DNA from: Bos javanicus
Lineage: Eukaryota; Chordata; Mammalia; Artiodactyla; Bovidae
Assembly: GCF_032452875.1 (NCBI RefSeq)
Contig: NC_083897.1
Span: 5,438,854-5,502,853, forward strand
Length of the DNA: 64,000 nt
Direction: 5' to 3'
Shown here: positions 44,924 to 56,284 of the stretch, one piece after another
How the letters are laid out: each line of letters opens with the position of its first letter
How positions within the stretch are numbered: position 1 is the first letter of the stretch
The notes under the pieces: generated by a model
Database searches by the model: none
Seen by the model: the letters and a program-made list of their open reading frames with translations, nothing else
Told to the model about the DNA's origin: nothing
Translations under genes and position numbers: made by a program

Positions 44924-44936
44924 ATATATGTCCTTT

Positions 44937-46975
44937 AGACATAACTATTTTATATGTTGTCCAATTCTGTCTTCTTGTTAATGTCTTTTTGTACTATCCA
45001 TTATTAAATGTGGATTATTGATGTCTCCAAGTATTATTGTAGAATTGTGTATTTCTCCCTTATTTTGTCAGATTTTGTTTCACGAAATTTGGTCCTCTGT
45101 AATTAGGTACATGGCCTTCCCTGGTGGTCCCTGATGGCTCAGTGGTAAAGAATCTACCTGTAATGCAGGATACTTGGATTTGATTCCTGGGTCAAGAAGA
45201 CCCCTGTGGAGAAGGAAATGGCAACCCACTCCAATACTCTTGCCTGAAGAATCCCATGGACAGAGGAGCCTGGAGGGCTACAGTCCATGGGGTTGCAAAG
45301 AGTTGGAGTGATTAAACAAAAACAGCAACAGCAGTTAGGTGCATATGTTTATAATTATCATATATTCCTCATGGTATATCTCTTTTATCATTATAAACCT
45401 TTACCCTAAACCACTGTTTGTTTTAAAGTCTGTTTTGTCTGCTATTAGTATAGCCATTCTAGTTTTCTTACTGTTGCTCTTTGCATATTTTTTTCCATTC
45501 TTTTAATTTCAATCTATTTATATCTTTGAATCTTAAGTTGTGTCTCCTATAGATAGCATATACTTAGATCTTCTTGTTTTGTCCATTCTGACAAAATCTG
45601 CCTTTTGATTTTATGTTATTGGTGTAATTTGCTTTATGTAAATTTTTATTTTTTTGTTTTCTATATGTTCTGTGCTTTTTTGTTACTCTATTCTCCATTT
45701 TGTTACTCTGTTCCCCATATTGCTGCTTTCATTTGCATTAACTGGATATTTTCTAATGTAAAATTTTCACTTCTTTAATAAATTTTTTATGGTTTCATGT
45801 TAGTTCCTTCACAGTTTCTTTGTGGTTTCTTAGGCTTACTATATAAATCCTAATTTATCAGAATCTGCTACAGATTTATACTAACTTAATTCCAGTGAGG
45901 TATAGAAATGTTACTCTGGTGTAGTTCAGTCTTCTTTTTCCTCTTTTTGTGATTATTATTGCTATGCTTTTACATGTTAAAAACAACACAGTGCTGTAAT
46001 TAATACTTTAAACAAGTTTAAATCTTTTAAAGTAACTAGAGCAAGGGGAACCATATATATTTGTAGCTTTTCTTACATTAACCTGATTTCCTTTTTGTGG
46101 TTTCTTCCTTTATTCTCATCGATTCATGTTGACATTAAGAATAATTTCCTTAATCCAATACACCTTTGCTCCCCACCACCTCCCTTATGTTGTTATTGGA
46201 AGATATATTACATTTCTATATATTATAGTACCAATAGTACAATGATGTATTTTAAAACTGCCTTTAAAAAATTGGTTAAGAGAAGAAAGGAAAGAAATAT
46301 GCACTTATTCTGCCTTTTATAATAACATAATGTCCTTTACAAGTGCCTTTTCCTTTCTTTGTGCAATTGGAAATACTGTCTGGGGCCACTTGCTTCCAGC
46401 CTAGTATCTCTTGTATGGTGGGTGTACTAGTGACAGAGTCTCAGATTGTGCTGATCAAAGAATACCTTTATTTCAGATAGCTTTGAGGGGTATAAGATTC
46501 TAGGCTGACAGTTTTTTTGGTGTTATCTTGAGCACTTTGAATATGTTTTCCCCTTGCCTTCTGGCCTCTATTGTTTCTGATGACAAGTCAGCTATTAATC
46601 TTATTGGGGTTTCCTTATAAAAGACACTTTGTTTTTCTCTTGCTGCTTTCATGATTTTCTCTATGTGTTTTGGCTTTCAGCATTTTTACTATGATGTGTT
46701 TTTTTGTGGATCTGGTTTCTTTTATCATACTTGATATTCATTGCGCTTCTTGAATGTACGTATTAGTTTTTCATCAAATTTGAAAATACTCAGCCTTTAT
46801 CTCTTTGAATTTTTTTTTCCTGTCCCATTCTTTCTCGTCTCTCTTCTGGGACTTCTGTTGCTTGCAAGTTTGTGTACTTTATGGGGTCCTGTATTTCTCT
46901 GAAGCTCTTTTCATTTTCTTTTTTCACCCCCTTTATTTTTTGAATTGCAAATAACAATGGTCTCTATTCAAACTT
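44937..46975 (-). mobile_element. L1-derived sequence, ORF2 then another 3' region
   Basis: Antisense ORF2-like text ('aaagtctgttttgtctgcta', 'tgtgtctcctatagatagca') to about 46320. Then 3' UTR-like text ('gctttgaggggtataagatt', 'ttttccccttgccttctggc') implies a second L1. A Bov-tA interrupts at 45112-45334. Confidence 0.6.
45112..45334 (+). mobile_element. Bov-tA SINE with TSD
   Basis: Complete, with a short internal duplication in the head ('ccctggtggtccctgatggc'). ttaggtacat on the left and ttaggtgcat on the right form a 9/10 TSD. Confidence 0.92.
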
Positions 46976-46977
46976 AG

Positions 46978-47170
46978 GCTTCCCTGGTGGCTCAGACAGT
47001 AAAGAATCCTCTTGCAATGTGCAAGACCTGGGTTGGGAAGATCCCCTGGAGGAGGGCATGTTAACCCACTCCAGTATTCTTGCTTGGAGAATCCCCATGG
47101 ACAGAGGAGCCTGGTGGGCTACAGTCCATGGGGTTGCAAAGAGTCAGACAAGACTGAGTGACTAAGCACA
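46978..47170 (+). mobile_element. Bov-tA SINE with TSD
   Basis: The head lacks part of the B-box region (gacctgggttgggaagatcc). attcaaacttag on the left and atttaaacttag on the right form an 11/12 TSD. Confidence 0.92.
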
Positions 47171-47904
47171 ACACATATTTAAACTTAGTGATTCTTTTTA
47201 CTGTCAGTTCAAATCGACTGTTCAGCCCGTCTAGTAAAATTTTCCTTTTTAATTATCATACTTTCAGCTTCATAACTTCATTACATTTTCCCTTATAATT
47301 TCTATCTTATTTCCAGTCTGTATTTGAGATATTGTCATCACACCTTTGTTTATTTAAGCATGGTATAACTTAGTGCTTTGAGTATGTTTCTAGTAGGTAC
47401 TTTGAAATTTTTGTCCATCAAATTTGACATTGGTTCACTCTCATAAGCATTTTCTCTTGCCTGCTTGTTTCTCCATACATGGGTCAGACTTTACTCTTTC
47501 TTTGCTGTCTTGTCTCATTCCCAAAGGTAAACAAATACATTTTAGGTAATATATTGTAGCAACTCTGATTACTGGACCACATTCCTCCCCACCCTTGAGG
47601 GTGGCAGCTTATTATATTTATTTGTAGTTTGTTTATTGCTAATGCGGTCATTTGAATGAAATATATTTCCTCCTCATAGTATGATGTCTCTGATACTCCT
47701 TAAATGACAGCCTTTGGCACAGGTACAGTCACCCTGGCATAATAGTTATTTTGGCAGTACTCTCTTTTCTCTAAAGGATAAATTACTCCACAGACTGATC
47801 CAGTTAAAATCTGATCCTTTGTTCAGATTTTTTAAAAAACTGTTTCCTACAGATCCATCTCTTCAGATATTTTCTCTTCTTTTCCTCCCTCCTTCCTTCC
47901 CTTC
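47171..47904 (-). mobile_element. L1-derived sequence
   Basis: Antisense 3' UTR-like text ('gtcagttcaaatcgactgtt', 'gagtatgtttctagtaggta'); the right border with the next L1 is unclear. Confidence 0.45.
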
Positions 47905-47989
47905 CTCCTCGTAATTTTCCCCTCAGCTTTAGTGAGATATAATTGACATATAACATAGTGTAAATTTTAATTGCATAACATGATTTGAT

Positions 47990-48034
<45 letters not shown>

Positions 48035-48511
48035 ATGAAATGATTACCACAGTAAGGCTACTTAACACTTCCATCACCTCACATAATTACCATTTTTTTG
48101 TGATGAGAACATTTACTCCCTTAGCAGTTTTCAAGTATAAAATACAGTATTATTAACTATAGTCACCATGTTGCACATTAGATTCCCAGAACTTACTTAT
48201 CTTAAAACTCTAAGTTTGTACCCTTTGACCAATATCTCCCCATTTCCCCCATCTTTAAAACCTGGCATGAACTATTCTACTCTCTGTTCTATGGGGTTGG
48301 CCATTTTAGATTTCACATATAAGTGAGATCATATATCTGTCTTTTCACTGTCATTTATTAGCATAATGCCCTCAAGGTCCATTGATATTGTTGTAAATGG
48401 GAGAATTTCCTTCTCTCTCATGACCAAATACTATTTCTTTGTGTATGTGTATAAAATATCATACCTTCTTATTCTATTCATTCATAGACATTTAGGTTAT
48501 TTCCGTATTTT
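47905..48511 (-). mobile_element. L1 LINE 3' region
   Basis: 'gctttagtgagatataattg', 'gtattattaactatagtcac' and 'tgtaccctttgaccaatatc' are antisense L1 3' UTR. A (CA)n(TA)n tract at 47991-48034 lies inside. Confidence 0.75.
47991..48034. repeat. (CA)n(TA)n microsatellite
   Basis: About 26 bp of CA units followed by about 16 bp of TA units. Confidence 0.95.
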
Positions 48512-49236
48512 CTTGTCATTCAGTCACTTGTTCATGTCCAACTCTTTGTGACCCCATGGAATTCAGCACACCAGGCTTCCCTGTCAATCACCATCTCCAA
48601 GAGCTAGCTCAAACTCATGTCCATGGAGTCAGTGATGCCATTCAAGCATCTTGCACTCTGTCATCCCCTTCTTCTGCCTTCAATCTTTCCCAGCATCAGG
48701 GTCTTTTCCAGTGAGTCAGTTCTTCGCATCAGATGGCCAAAGTATTGGAGTTTCAGCTTCAGCATCAGTCCTTCCAATGAATATTCAGGACTGATTTCCT
48801 TTAGGATGGACTGGTTGGATCTCCTTGCAGTCCAAGGGACTCTCAACAGTTTTCTCCAACACCACAATTCAAAAGCATCAATTCTTCAGTACTCAGCCTT
48901 CTCTGTGGTCCAGCTCTCACATCCATACATGACTACTGGAAACACCATAGCTTTGACTATTTGGACCTTCGTCAGCAAAGAAACATCTCTGCTTTTTAAC
49001 ATGCTATCTAGGTTTGTCATAGCTTTTCTTCCAAGGAGCAAGCATCTTTTAATTTTATGGCTGCTGTCACCATCTGCTGTGATTTTGGAGCCCAAGAACA
49101 TGAAGTCTGTCATTGTTTCCATTGTTTCTCCATTTGGCACCAAGTGATGGGACTGGTTGCCATGATCTTAGTTTTCTGAATGTTGAGTTTTAAGCCACCT
49201 TTTTCATTCTCCTGTTTCACCTTCATCAAGAGGCTC
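48512..49236 (-). mobile_element. BovB LINE, 725 bp, inside L1
   Basis: Antisense BovB from 'cagtcacttgttcatgtcca' to 'ttcatcaagaggctc'. Minus frames at 48661-48867 and 48886-49143 are ORF2 C-terminal pieces. L1 continues after it; tccgtatttt before and tccatatctt after suggest an imperfect TSD. Confidence 0.93.
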
Positions 49237-50205
49237 CATATCTTTGTTATTGTGAATAATGCTGCAATGAACATGGGAGTCCAGATATCTCTTTGAGATC
49301 CCGGTTTCATTTCCTTTGAATATATACCCGGAAGTGAAATTGCTGGATTGTATGGTAGTTCTATTATTAATTTTTTTGAGGAACTTTCATACTGTTTCCT
49401 ATAGTGGCTGCACCAGTTTTCATTTCCCCAACAGTGTGCAGGGGTTCCCTTTTCTCCATATCCTTGTCCATATCCTTGTCAACACTTGTTATTTTTTGTG
49501 TTTTTGATGATAGCCATTCTAACAGATGTGAGATAACATCACATTGTGGTTTTCATCTACATTTCTCTGATTAGTGATATTGAGCTGCTCTTTGTGTGCC
49601 TGCTGTCCATTTGTATGTCTTTTTTGGCCCAGCATTTTTTTAAAATTGTATTAAAAAAATTTTTTTTGCTATGGGGTTGTGATTTCCTTACACACTTTGG
49701 ATATTAGCATGTTATGAGATGATTTGCAAATATTTTCTCTCATTCTGTAGGTTGACCTTTCAATTTGTTGATAAAGTTTTTTATTTTTGCAGTGCAGAAA
49801 CTTCAGTTTGGTAAAATCCCACTTGATTTTTTTGCTTTTGTTGTCTGTGTTTTTGGTACCATATCTAAAAAACTGATTGTGAAGGCCCATTTCAAAGAGC
49901 CTTTTCTGTGTTTTCTTATAGCAGTGTTATGGTTTCAGATCTTACATTTAACTAATTAAATATATTTTGAGTTAGTTTTTGAGTGGTATAAGACAGAGGT
50001 CTCTTTTCTTTCTTCTGCATTTAGTGTGTTTCAAGTACCATTTATTGAAGAGACTGTCCTTTTCCCATTGTATATTATTGGCTCTCTTGTCACATATTAG
50101 TTAATTATATATGCATGTGTTTACTTCTCAGCTCTCAGGTCTGTTCCATTGGTCTATGTGTCTAGTTTTTATGCCTGTACCATACTACCATACTATTTTG
50201 ATTAC
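49237..50205 (-). mobile_element. L1 LINE, continuing
   Basis: 'gttattgtgaataatgctgc', 'gaaattgctggattgtatgg' and 'gatagccattctaacagatg' are antisense L1, continuous with the part before the BovB. Confidence 0.8.
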
Positions 50206-50513
50206 TTTGTTGTTGTTTAGTCACTTAGTTGTGTCCAACTCTGAGACCCCATGGACTACAGTATATCAGGCTTCCCTGTCCTTCACTATCTCCTGGAGTT
50301 TGCTCAAACTTATGATGCCATCCAACCATTCAACCATCTCATCCTCTGTCATTCCCTTCTCCTCCTGCCCTCAATCTTTCCCATCATCAGGGTCTTTTCC
50401 AATGAGTCGGTTCTTTGCATCAGGTGACCAAAGTATTGGAGCTTCAGCATCAGTCCTTCCAATGAATATTCAGGGCTGATTTCCTTTAGGATTGACTTGT
50501 CTGATCTCTTTGC
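50206..50513 (-). mobile_element. BovB 3'-end fragment with TSD, inside L1
   Basis: About 308 bp of antisense BovB ('tcacttagttgtgtccaact' to 'atttcctttaggattgactt'). A perfect 9-bp TSD, tttgattac, lies at 50197-50205 and 50514-50522, and L1 reads on across it. Confidence 0.93.
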
Positions 50514-50522
50514 TTTGATTAC

Positions 50523-51885
50523 CACAGCTTTGTAAAATAGTTTTAAATCATGAAATGTGCCTCCAGCATTATTCTTCTTTCTCAAGAAGATTACTTTGAC
50601 TATTTGGGGTCTTTTGTGGTTTCATACAAATTTTAGGATTGTTTATTCTATTTTTGTGAAAAATAGCAGTGAAATTTTGAGATTGCATTGAATCTACAGA
50701 TAGCTTTAGGTAGTATGTGTATTCTAGCAGTATTCTGATTCATGAACATGGGATACCTTCCCACTTATTTTCATTTTCTTCAGTTTCTTAAATCAGTGTT
50801 TTATACTTCTTAGTGTACAGATCTTTCCCTTCCTTAGTTTAAATTTATCCCTCTGTACTTTACTGCTTTGACATTGTATGTGGGATTGTTGTCTTTCCTT
50901 TTCAGATAGTTCATTGTTAGCGTATAGAAACTCAAGAGGAAAAGGAAAGTCTGTTGCATTTACCCAAAATTTTACTCTTCTAATTATACTTTTTTCCTTC
51001 TTGATGCTGCAAAGTTTCTTTCATCATTTCCTTTCTGCCTCATGAATTTTCTGTAGCCATTGTTTTAGGGTAGGTCTGCTGATGGTAAATTCTCATAATT
51101 TTCCTTAAAAATAGACTTCACTTCTCCTTTTTAATGAATATTTTTACTAGATACAGAATTCTGCCAGTTAGGGATGGAAGTTCATGTTTTTCACTTGACC
51201 ACCTTTAGTGTTCCAAAAGGAGGAGTTTCTTGTTATTTCTGGGCAGGGATAGAATTTCAAGTCCCCATTAGGCTTCTGCTGATACCACCCATACTGGAAG
51301 GGGAAGGGATGCCTTGATACTGCACTTAACATGGCCTCCATTGTCGTCATGGAAGGGGGCATCCTTACCACTGAGAAAAAATGAAAGTTCTGGTTATCTA
51401 CTCAGCCTTCTGTGTCACTGTCCTGACACAGGGGAAGAGGTGCCTAGTTACAGCTTTGTAAAGGTGGATATCTAGGTTTCCTACTTGGCCTATGCTGTCA
51501 TGGATTGAGGTAAGAGCACAATGTTTGCCCCATGGTGTTTGGCTGATGTAGCATGATTATTGTCTAAAAGTATTCTGTCTTACTAGGCTGCCTTTATCCT
51601 GGTCCTTTGGCTAGAGAGAGTAGGAGCATTTTTTTTTTTCTGTACATATTAATGTGTCCTGGTTACAGGCTTCTACTGCACCCAATCCAGGGTATGTTAG
51701 GCAGAAAGAAAATCCAAAGAACTTAACACCATGCCATTCCTTGAGTCCTAGAGTCCCTATGTTCTTCTCCTCTCCACCTTCCAAAGTCAGCCTGTGTTTT
51801 TTATGTATAATGTCCAGTGTACTTAGTGCATCTACTTCTCCATCTTATCACAGAACCAGAAGTCCAGGGAACAATTAGATATAGA
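50523..51885 (-). mobile_element. L1 LINE, ORF2 part then separate L1 3' UTR
   Basis: Antisense ORF2 ('cacagctttgtaaaatagtt') to about 50940. Then L1 3' UTR text ('gggtaggtctgctgatggta', 'gctgataccacccatactgg', 'gcatctacttctccatctta'). The border is not sharp. Confidence 0.6.
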
Positions 51886-51889
51886 TATT

Positions 51890-52615
51890 TTAGGTACTGG
51901 ATACATTTTGATGCAGATATAGTGTTAGAACCATTATGATAAGCAATAATATTTTTATTACTAGGAAATAAATACTCTTGTTACTAGATTAGAATCATTC
52001 CTGCCTCTTGCTTCATAACATCTCTGACCTCCTTGGAAGTGGGAACTCCTTTATCTCTCTAAAGGAAAGCAGAACTGCCTGAGATTAATGGGTTCTCTAA
52101 TGCTGGTGGGAGATTGCTTAAGAGGCCTTGTGTTAAATATCAGCCTTTGGCTTCTCCTGAGGTGGTGCCCATTGATGGCTTATATGATTACCTTAGGAGA
52201 AAAGATAATGCTTTTAACCAAGGTGGGAATAGAAACAGAAGTTGAAGTCTGTAGTATCTGAGTTATCCTTGCAGGAAATGAAGACTTAAGTACTTACTCT
52301 GAAGTGGTTATTAAAGTGGAAATGCCTACTGTGATCAGCTTTGAGGTCAGTAAGAGTAAAACTGTATTCCAAGGCTACAAAAGCTACTGAAATAGTGTCT
52401 TAACTGCCAGACTTTATGACCAGAACAAGGGTACGACCATAACCGAAGGGTAAATGGCTTGCTAATTTCCTGGAAATGCAATCACTATGTTATTGTTTAT
52501 AGAGTTTTCTCCTCATCTCTTTCAACTTGAAATGATGTTTTTCTTCACCAGCATCTTAACTCCTATTCTTGGGGACTGTCAGTTGGAAAGGGACGGAAAA
52601 GTAGGGGTTTGAATA
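51890..52615. other. Unique sequence
   Basis: About 725 bp without a recognised repeat or exon. Confidence 0.4.
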
Positions 52616-52621
52616 CCTACC

Positions 52622-52866
52622 TGTTAATAGCTCTAACCTTGGAGTCAGACTACATGGCTTCAACTTCTGGCTTTTCCATTAAGTATTTGTTAGCCTTTGG
52701 CAAGTTATCTAACCTTCCAAAGTCTTGATTTCTTTAGTGGTAAAGTGAGCATTATGGTAGCACCTACCTCTTAGAGTTATTGTGAGACTTAGATGCAATA
52801 AAAATTACAAATGCCTAAAAAACCCTGGCCCATTGTAAGCATTCAATACATGTTAGCTATGTGAAT
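52622..52866 (+). repeat. MIR SINE, near full length
   Basis: 'aaccttggagtcagactaca', 'tttggcaagttatctaacct', 'gagttattgtgagacttaga' and 'gcattcaatacatgttagct' run the full MIR order. Confidence 0.8.
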
Positions 52867-53128
52867 GGGTCCTAACTGCTGACAATATTTAACGGCTCTT
52901 GTTTTCTCCTTTTCTGACCTCTAAAGTGTAGAGTTGGATCATGTTTTAGCTTTTGGCCACTTCATAGTATTACCAGTACCTCCAACTCAGTTTTGGGGTC
53001 TTTCTATTATATGAGAAGCTGTGGAATTCTAAGACATTTGTCCAGAATATCTGGCCACTAGATGATTATGGCTAACAGTTTTTAGAGATCTAAATTGATA
53101 TTTAAAAAATAAGGCAAACCAGCTTGAT

Positions 53129-53366
53129 GAAGCTGTTGCTAAGTCACTTCAGTCGTGTTTGACTCTGTGCGACCCCATAGATGGCAGCCCACCAGGCTCC
53201 CCCGTCCCTGGGATTCTCCAGACAAGAACACTGGAGTGGGTTGCCATTTCCTTCTCCAATGCGTGAAAGTGAAGTCACTCAGTTGTGTCCGACTCTTCGT
53301 GACCCCATGGACCACAGCCTACCAGGCTCCTCCGTCCATGAGATTTTCCAGGCAAGAATACTGGAG
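53129..53366 (-). mobile_element. BOV-A2 SINE
   Basis: Two antisense monomers with a shortened linker (gcgtgaaagtgaagtcactc). The left monomer end is truncated at 'gcaagaatactggag'. Confidence 0.93.
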
Positions 53367-53369
53367 ATT

Positions 53370-53850
53370 AATCTGTTATCCTTCTCATTTTAGCATGGTC
53401 TGGGTCTCCTGTGAGAATGTAGACTGTGAATACACCTATGTCTTGAAATGATGCGCCTATATATAACATTCAGGTAGTACCTTAATCCCCCTTCAGGGAA
53501 TACTGATACATGTGTACAGTTATTAATAATATCTAGAATGACTTATTTATTATGATAAGTTTATGTCCAAATAAAGCATTAGTAGTTTGGTCTTTTTGGC
53601 TTCCTTAAAGGGAATATGATATTTGATTATCTAAAGAGTCATGCCAAAGGATACTACTTAGCTACAGCTAGGAAATAATCATTCTTCATCTTAAATTTTT
53701 AGAAAAAATATATGTTTAAATGTTTGAAGAAAGATGGAACACATTAGAAATGAATATATTTTAGTTTGAAATATTAACTTGAAATGTAGTTATTTCTTGT
53801 GCCAAAATTTGAGTATTGGTTATATAAACGTTAGTTGTTAAAGTGTTTTC
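53370..53850. other. Unique AT-rich sequence
   Basis: About 480 bp; nothing recognised. Confidence 0.35.
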
Positions 53851-53859
53851 TTTATTAAT

Positions 53860-54250
53860 TCACCAAAATTTACCAATTTCCTTCTCTTTGTTAGGTACTT
53901 TGTTAGGCTCTGGCTATACAACAGTAAATAAGATGAATAAGGCATCTGAACTCATGGCACTTCAATTTAGTGTGGAGATGAAAGATCAAAAGGTAAACAG
54001 ATAAGGAAGGTTAAATTCAGAATGAGGGTTCTGAAATAAGTGGCATACTGTGATAAAGAATAAGTAGAGGGGACTATTAGCATGATTTGGGAAGGCCTCT
54101 ATGAAGGAGAGACAGTAAGCTGAGATTTGAGGATGAGCTGGTTATTTAAGGGCATCCCGGGTGCCTCAGTGATAAAGAAAGGTTATTAAAGATATGGGAG
54201 AAGAAATTATAGGAATTGGAATGCATGACAGGAGGGAACTTTGTATGTTA
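53860..54250 (-). repeat. L2 LINE relic
   Basis: Antisense: 'ggctctggctatacaacagt', 'atctgaactcatggcacttc', 'gggaaggcctctatgaagga'. More L2-like text follows the L1 at 56055-56230. At 54155-54179 'gcatcccgggtgcctcagtg' resembles only the first 25 bp of a Bov-tA head. Confidence 0.55.
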
Positions 54251-54294
54251 TTGTGACTGAAAGATTAATAATTCTTGAGAGAATAGGATACTGT

Positions 54295-56045
54295 TACATG
54301 TTAATTCTTCTTTGAATGTTTGGTAGAATTTACTAGTGTAGCCATCTGGTCCTGGACTTTCTTTGAGAGGTTTTGATTATTGGTTCATTCTTACTTGTTA
54401 AGGCCTATTAATATTTTCTATTTCATTTACTTTAGTAGCATGGTAATTTGTTGGCATAAAATTATTCCTAGTATTTATAATCCTCTTTGTTTCTATAAAT
54501 TTTGGAACAATGTCACCTCTTATATTTTTAGTTTTCACTATTTGGATTTTTCTCTCCTTTTTTCTTAATCTAGGTAAAGTTTTGTCAATTTTGTTGATCA
54601 TTTCAATAAATTAACTTTTGGTTTAAGTGATCCCTTTTTCTGTTTTGTATTGCATTGATCTGTGCTCTAACCTTTATTATTCTTTTCTTTTGCTAGCAAA
54701 GTAAGGTTATTTGTTTGAGATATATCTTCTGTTTTAATGCATGCATTTAGAGCTATACATTTCCCTCTGAGCACTGCTTTCACTACCTCTTATAAGTTTT
54801 GGTATGCTGTGTTTTCATTTTAATTTGTATCAAGTATCTTCTGATTTTCCTGTGATTTTTTTTTCTTTGAGTTTAGAGTGTGTTAATTTCCACATATTTG
54901 TGAAATTTCCAGTTTTCCTTCTGTTACTGATTTCTGAAATAATTCAATTGTGGTCAGAGAAAATACTTTGTATGACTTCTACCTTTAAAATATTCTAAGA
55001 CTTGTTTTGTAGCCTAACATATGGGCTGTCCTGAAGAATATTCCATGTGCACTTGAGAAGGATGTATATTCTGCTGATATTGGATGGAGTGTTCTGCCTG
55101 TCTGTTAGGTGTATTTGGTTTATACTATTGTTCAAGTCCTCTATTTCCTTATTGATCTTCTGTCTAGATGTTCTATCCATTATTGAAAGGAGAGTATTGA
55201 AGTCTCCAAATTTTATTGTAAAACTATTTCTTCTGTTCTGTCAATGATTTTTTTTCATATATTTGGGGGCTCTTTTGTTTGTGCATATGTCTATAATTGT
55301 TATATCTCCTTGATGAATTGACCTTTTTATCAATGTATGTCTTTTTTGTCTCTTATAACAATTTTTGACTTAGTCTATTTGTTTGCTGTTAGTATAGCTA
55401 CTCGAGCGTTAGTCACGCTGTAGCTACTAAAGCTCTCTTTTGTTTACTGTATCCATGGAATGTTTTTTCCATCCTTTTACTTGGAACCTATTTGTGTCTT
55501 TGTATCCAAAGTGAGTCTATTGTAGACATCATATGCTATGCTATGCTAAGTCACTTCAGTCGTGTCCGACTCTGTGCGACCCCATAGACGGCAGCCCACC
55601 AGGCCCCCCCATCCCAGGGATTCTCCAGGCAAGAACACTGGAGTGGGTTGCCATTTCCTTCTCCAATGCATGAAAGTGAAGAGTGAAAGTGAAGTCGCTC
55701 AGTCGTGTCCGACTCCTAGCGACCCCGTGGACTGCAGCCTACCAGGCTCCTCCGTCCGTGGGATTCTCCAGGCAAGAGTACTGGAGTGGGGTGCCATTGC
55801 CTTCTCCAAGACATCATATAGGTGAGTCATTTTTAAAATCCACACTGTCTTTTAATAGGTGAATTTAATGCATTTACACTTAAACTAATAATTGAGGGAA
55901 ACTTGCCATTTTGTTATTTGTTTTCTATACTGCTTCTATTATTTTTGTTCCTTAATTACTTCAATACTGCCTTCTGTATTTCTTCCCTATTGTACCATTT
56001 TGGTTCCTTCCTCATTTCCTTTTTTGTATGTATTTTAGGTATTTT
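54295..56045 (-). mobile_element. L1 LINE, ORF2 region (dead)
   Basis: Antisense ORF2: 'gtgtagccatctggtcctgg', 'ttagagctatacatttccct', 'caattgtggtcagagaaaat', 'atgcatttacacttaaacta'. Interrupted by a BOV-A2 at 55535-55808. Minus frames are short. Confidence 0.8.
55535..55808 (-). mobile_element. BOV-A2 SINE, full dimer with TSD, inside L1
   Basis: Both antisense monomers with linker 'gtgaagagtgaaagtgaagt'. The left edge is a (ctatg)n variant tail. A perfect 11-bp TSD, agacatcatat, lies at 55524-55534 and 55809-55819. Confidence 0.95.
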
Positions 56046-56054
56046 ATTAGGTAT

Positions 56055-56230
56055 CCTGGGAATTGCAATTAAGTAGGCAGTTGAGCATACAGAGCTGGGA
56101 GAAGTCAAGGCTGGAGAAATAAATTTGAGAATAATTGGTGTCTTGATGGTATTTAAAGCTGTGGGACTAGATGAAGTCTATTAGGAAGAGAATATAGCCA
56201 GAGGAGAGCAGAAAAATGCAGGAGCAATCC
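56055..56230 (-). repeat. L2 LINE relic
   Basis: 'ggcagttgagcatacagagc' and 'ggtatttaaagctgtgggac' resemble antisense L2, as a possible continuation of 53860-54250 across the L1. Confidence 0.4.
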
Positions 56231-56284
56231 CATAGCACTTGAAAACCTCACTTATTGATGGAAAAGTTTGTATCCTTTAAATCT

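Noticed and set aside
54155..54179. 25-bp Bov-tA head-like sequence
   Set aside because: Too short and imperfect to separate from chance; no body or TSD follows.
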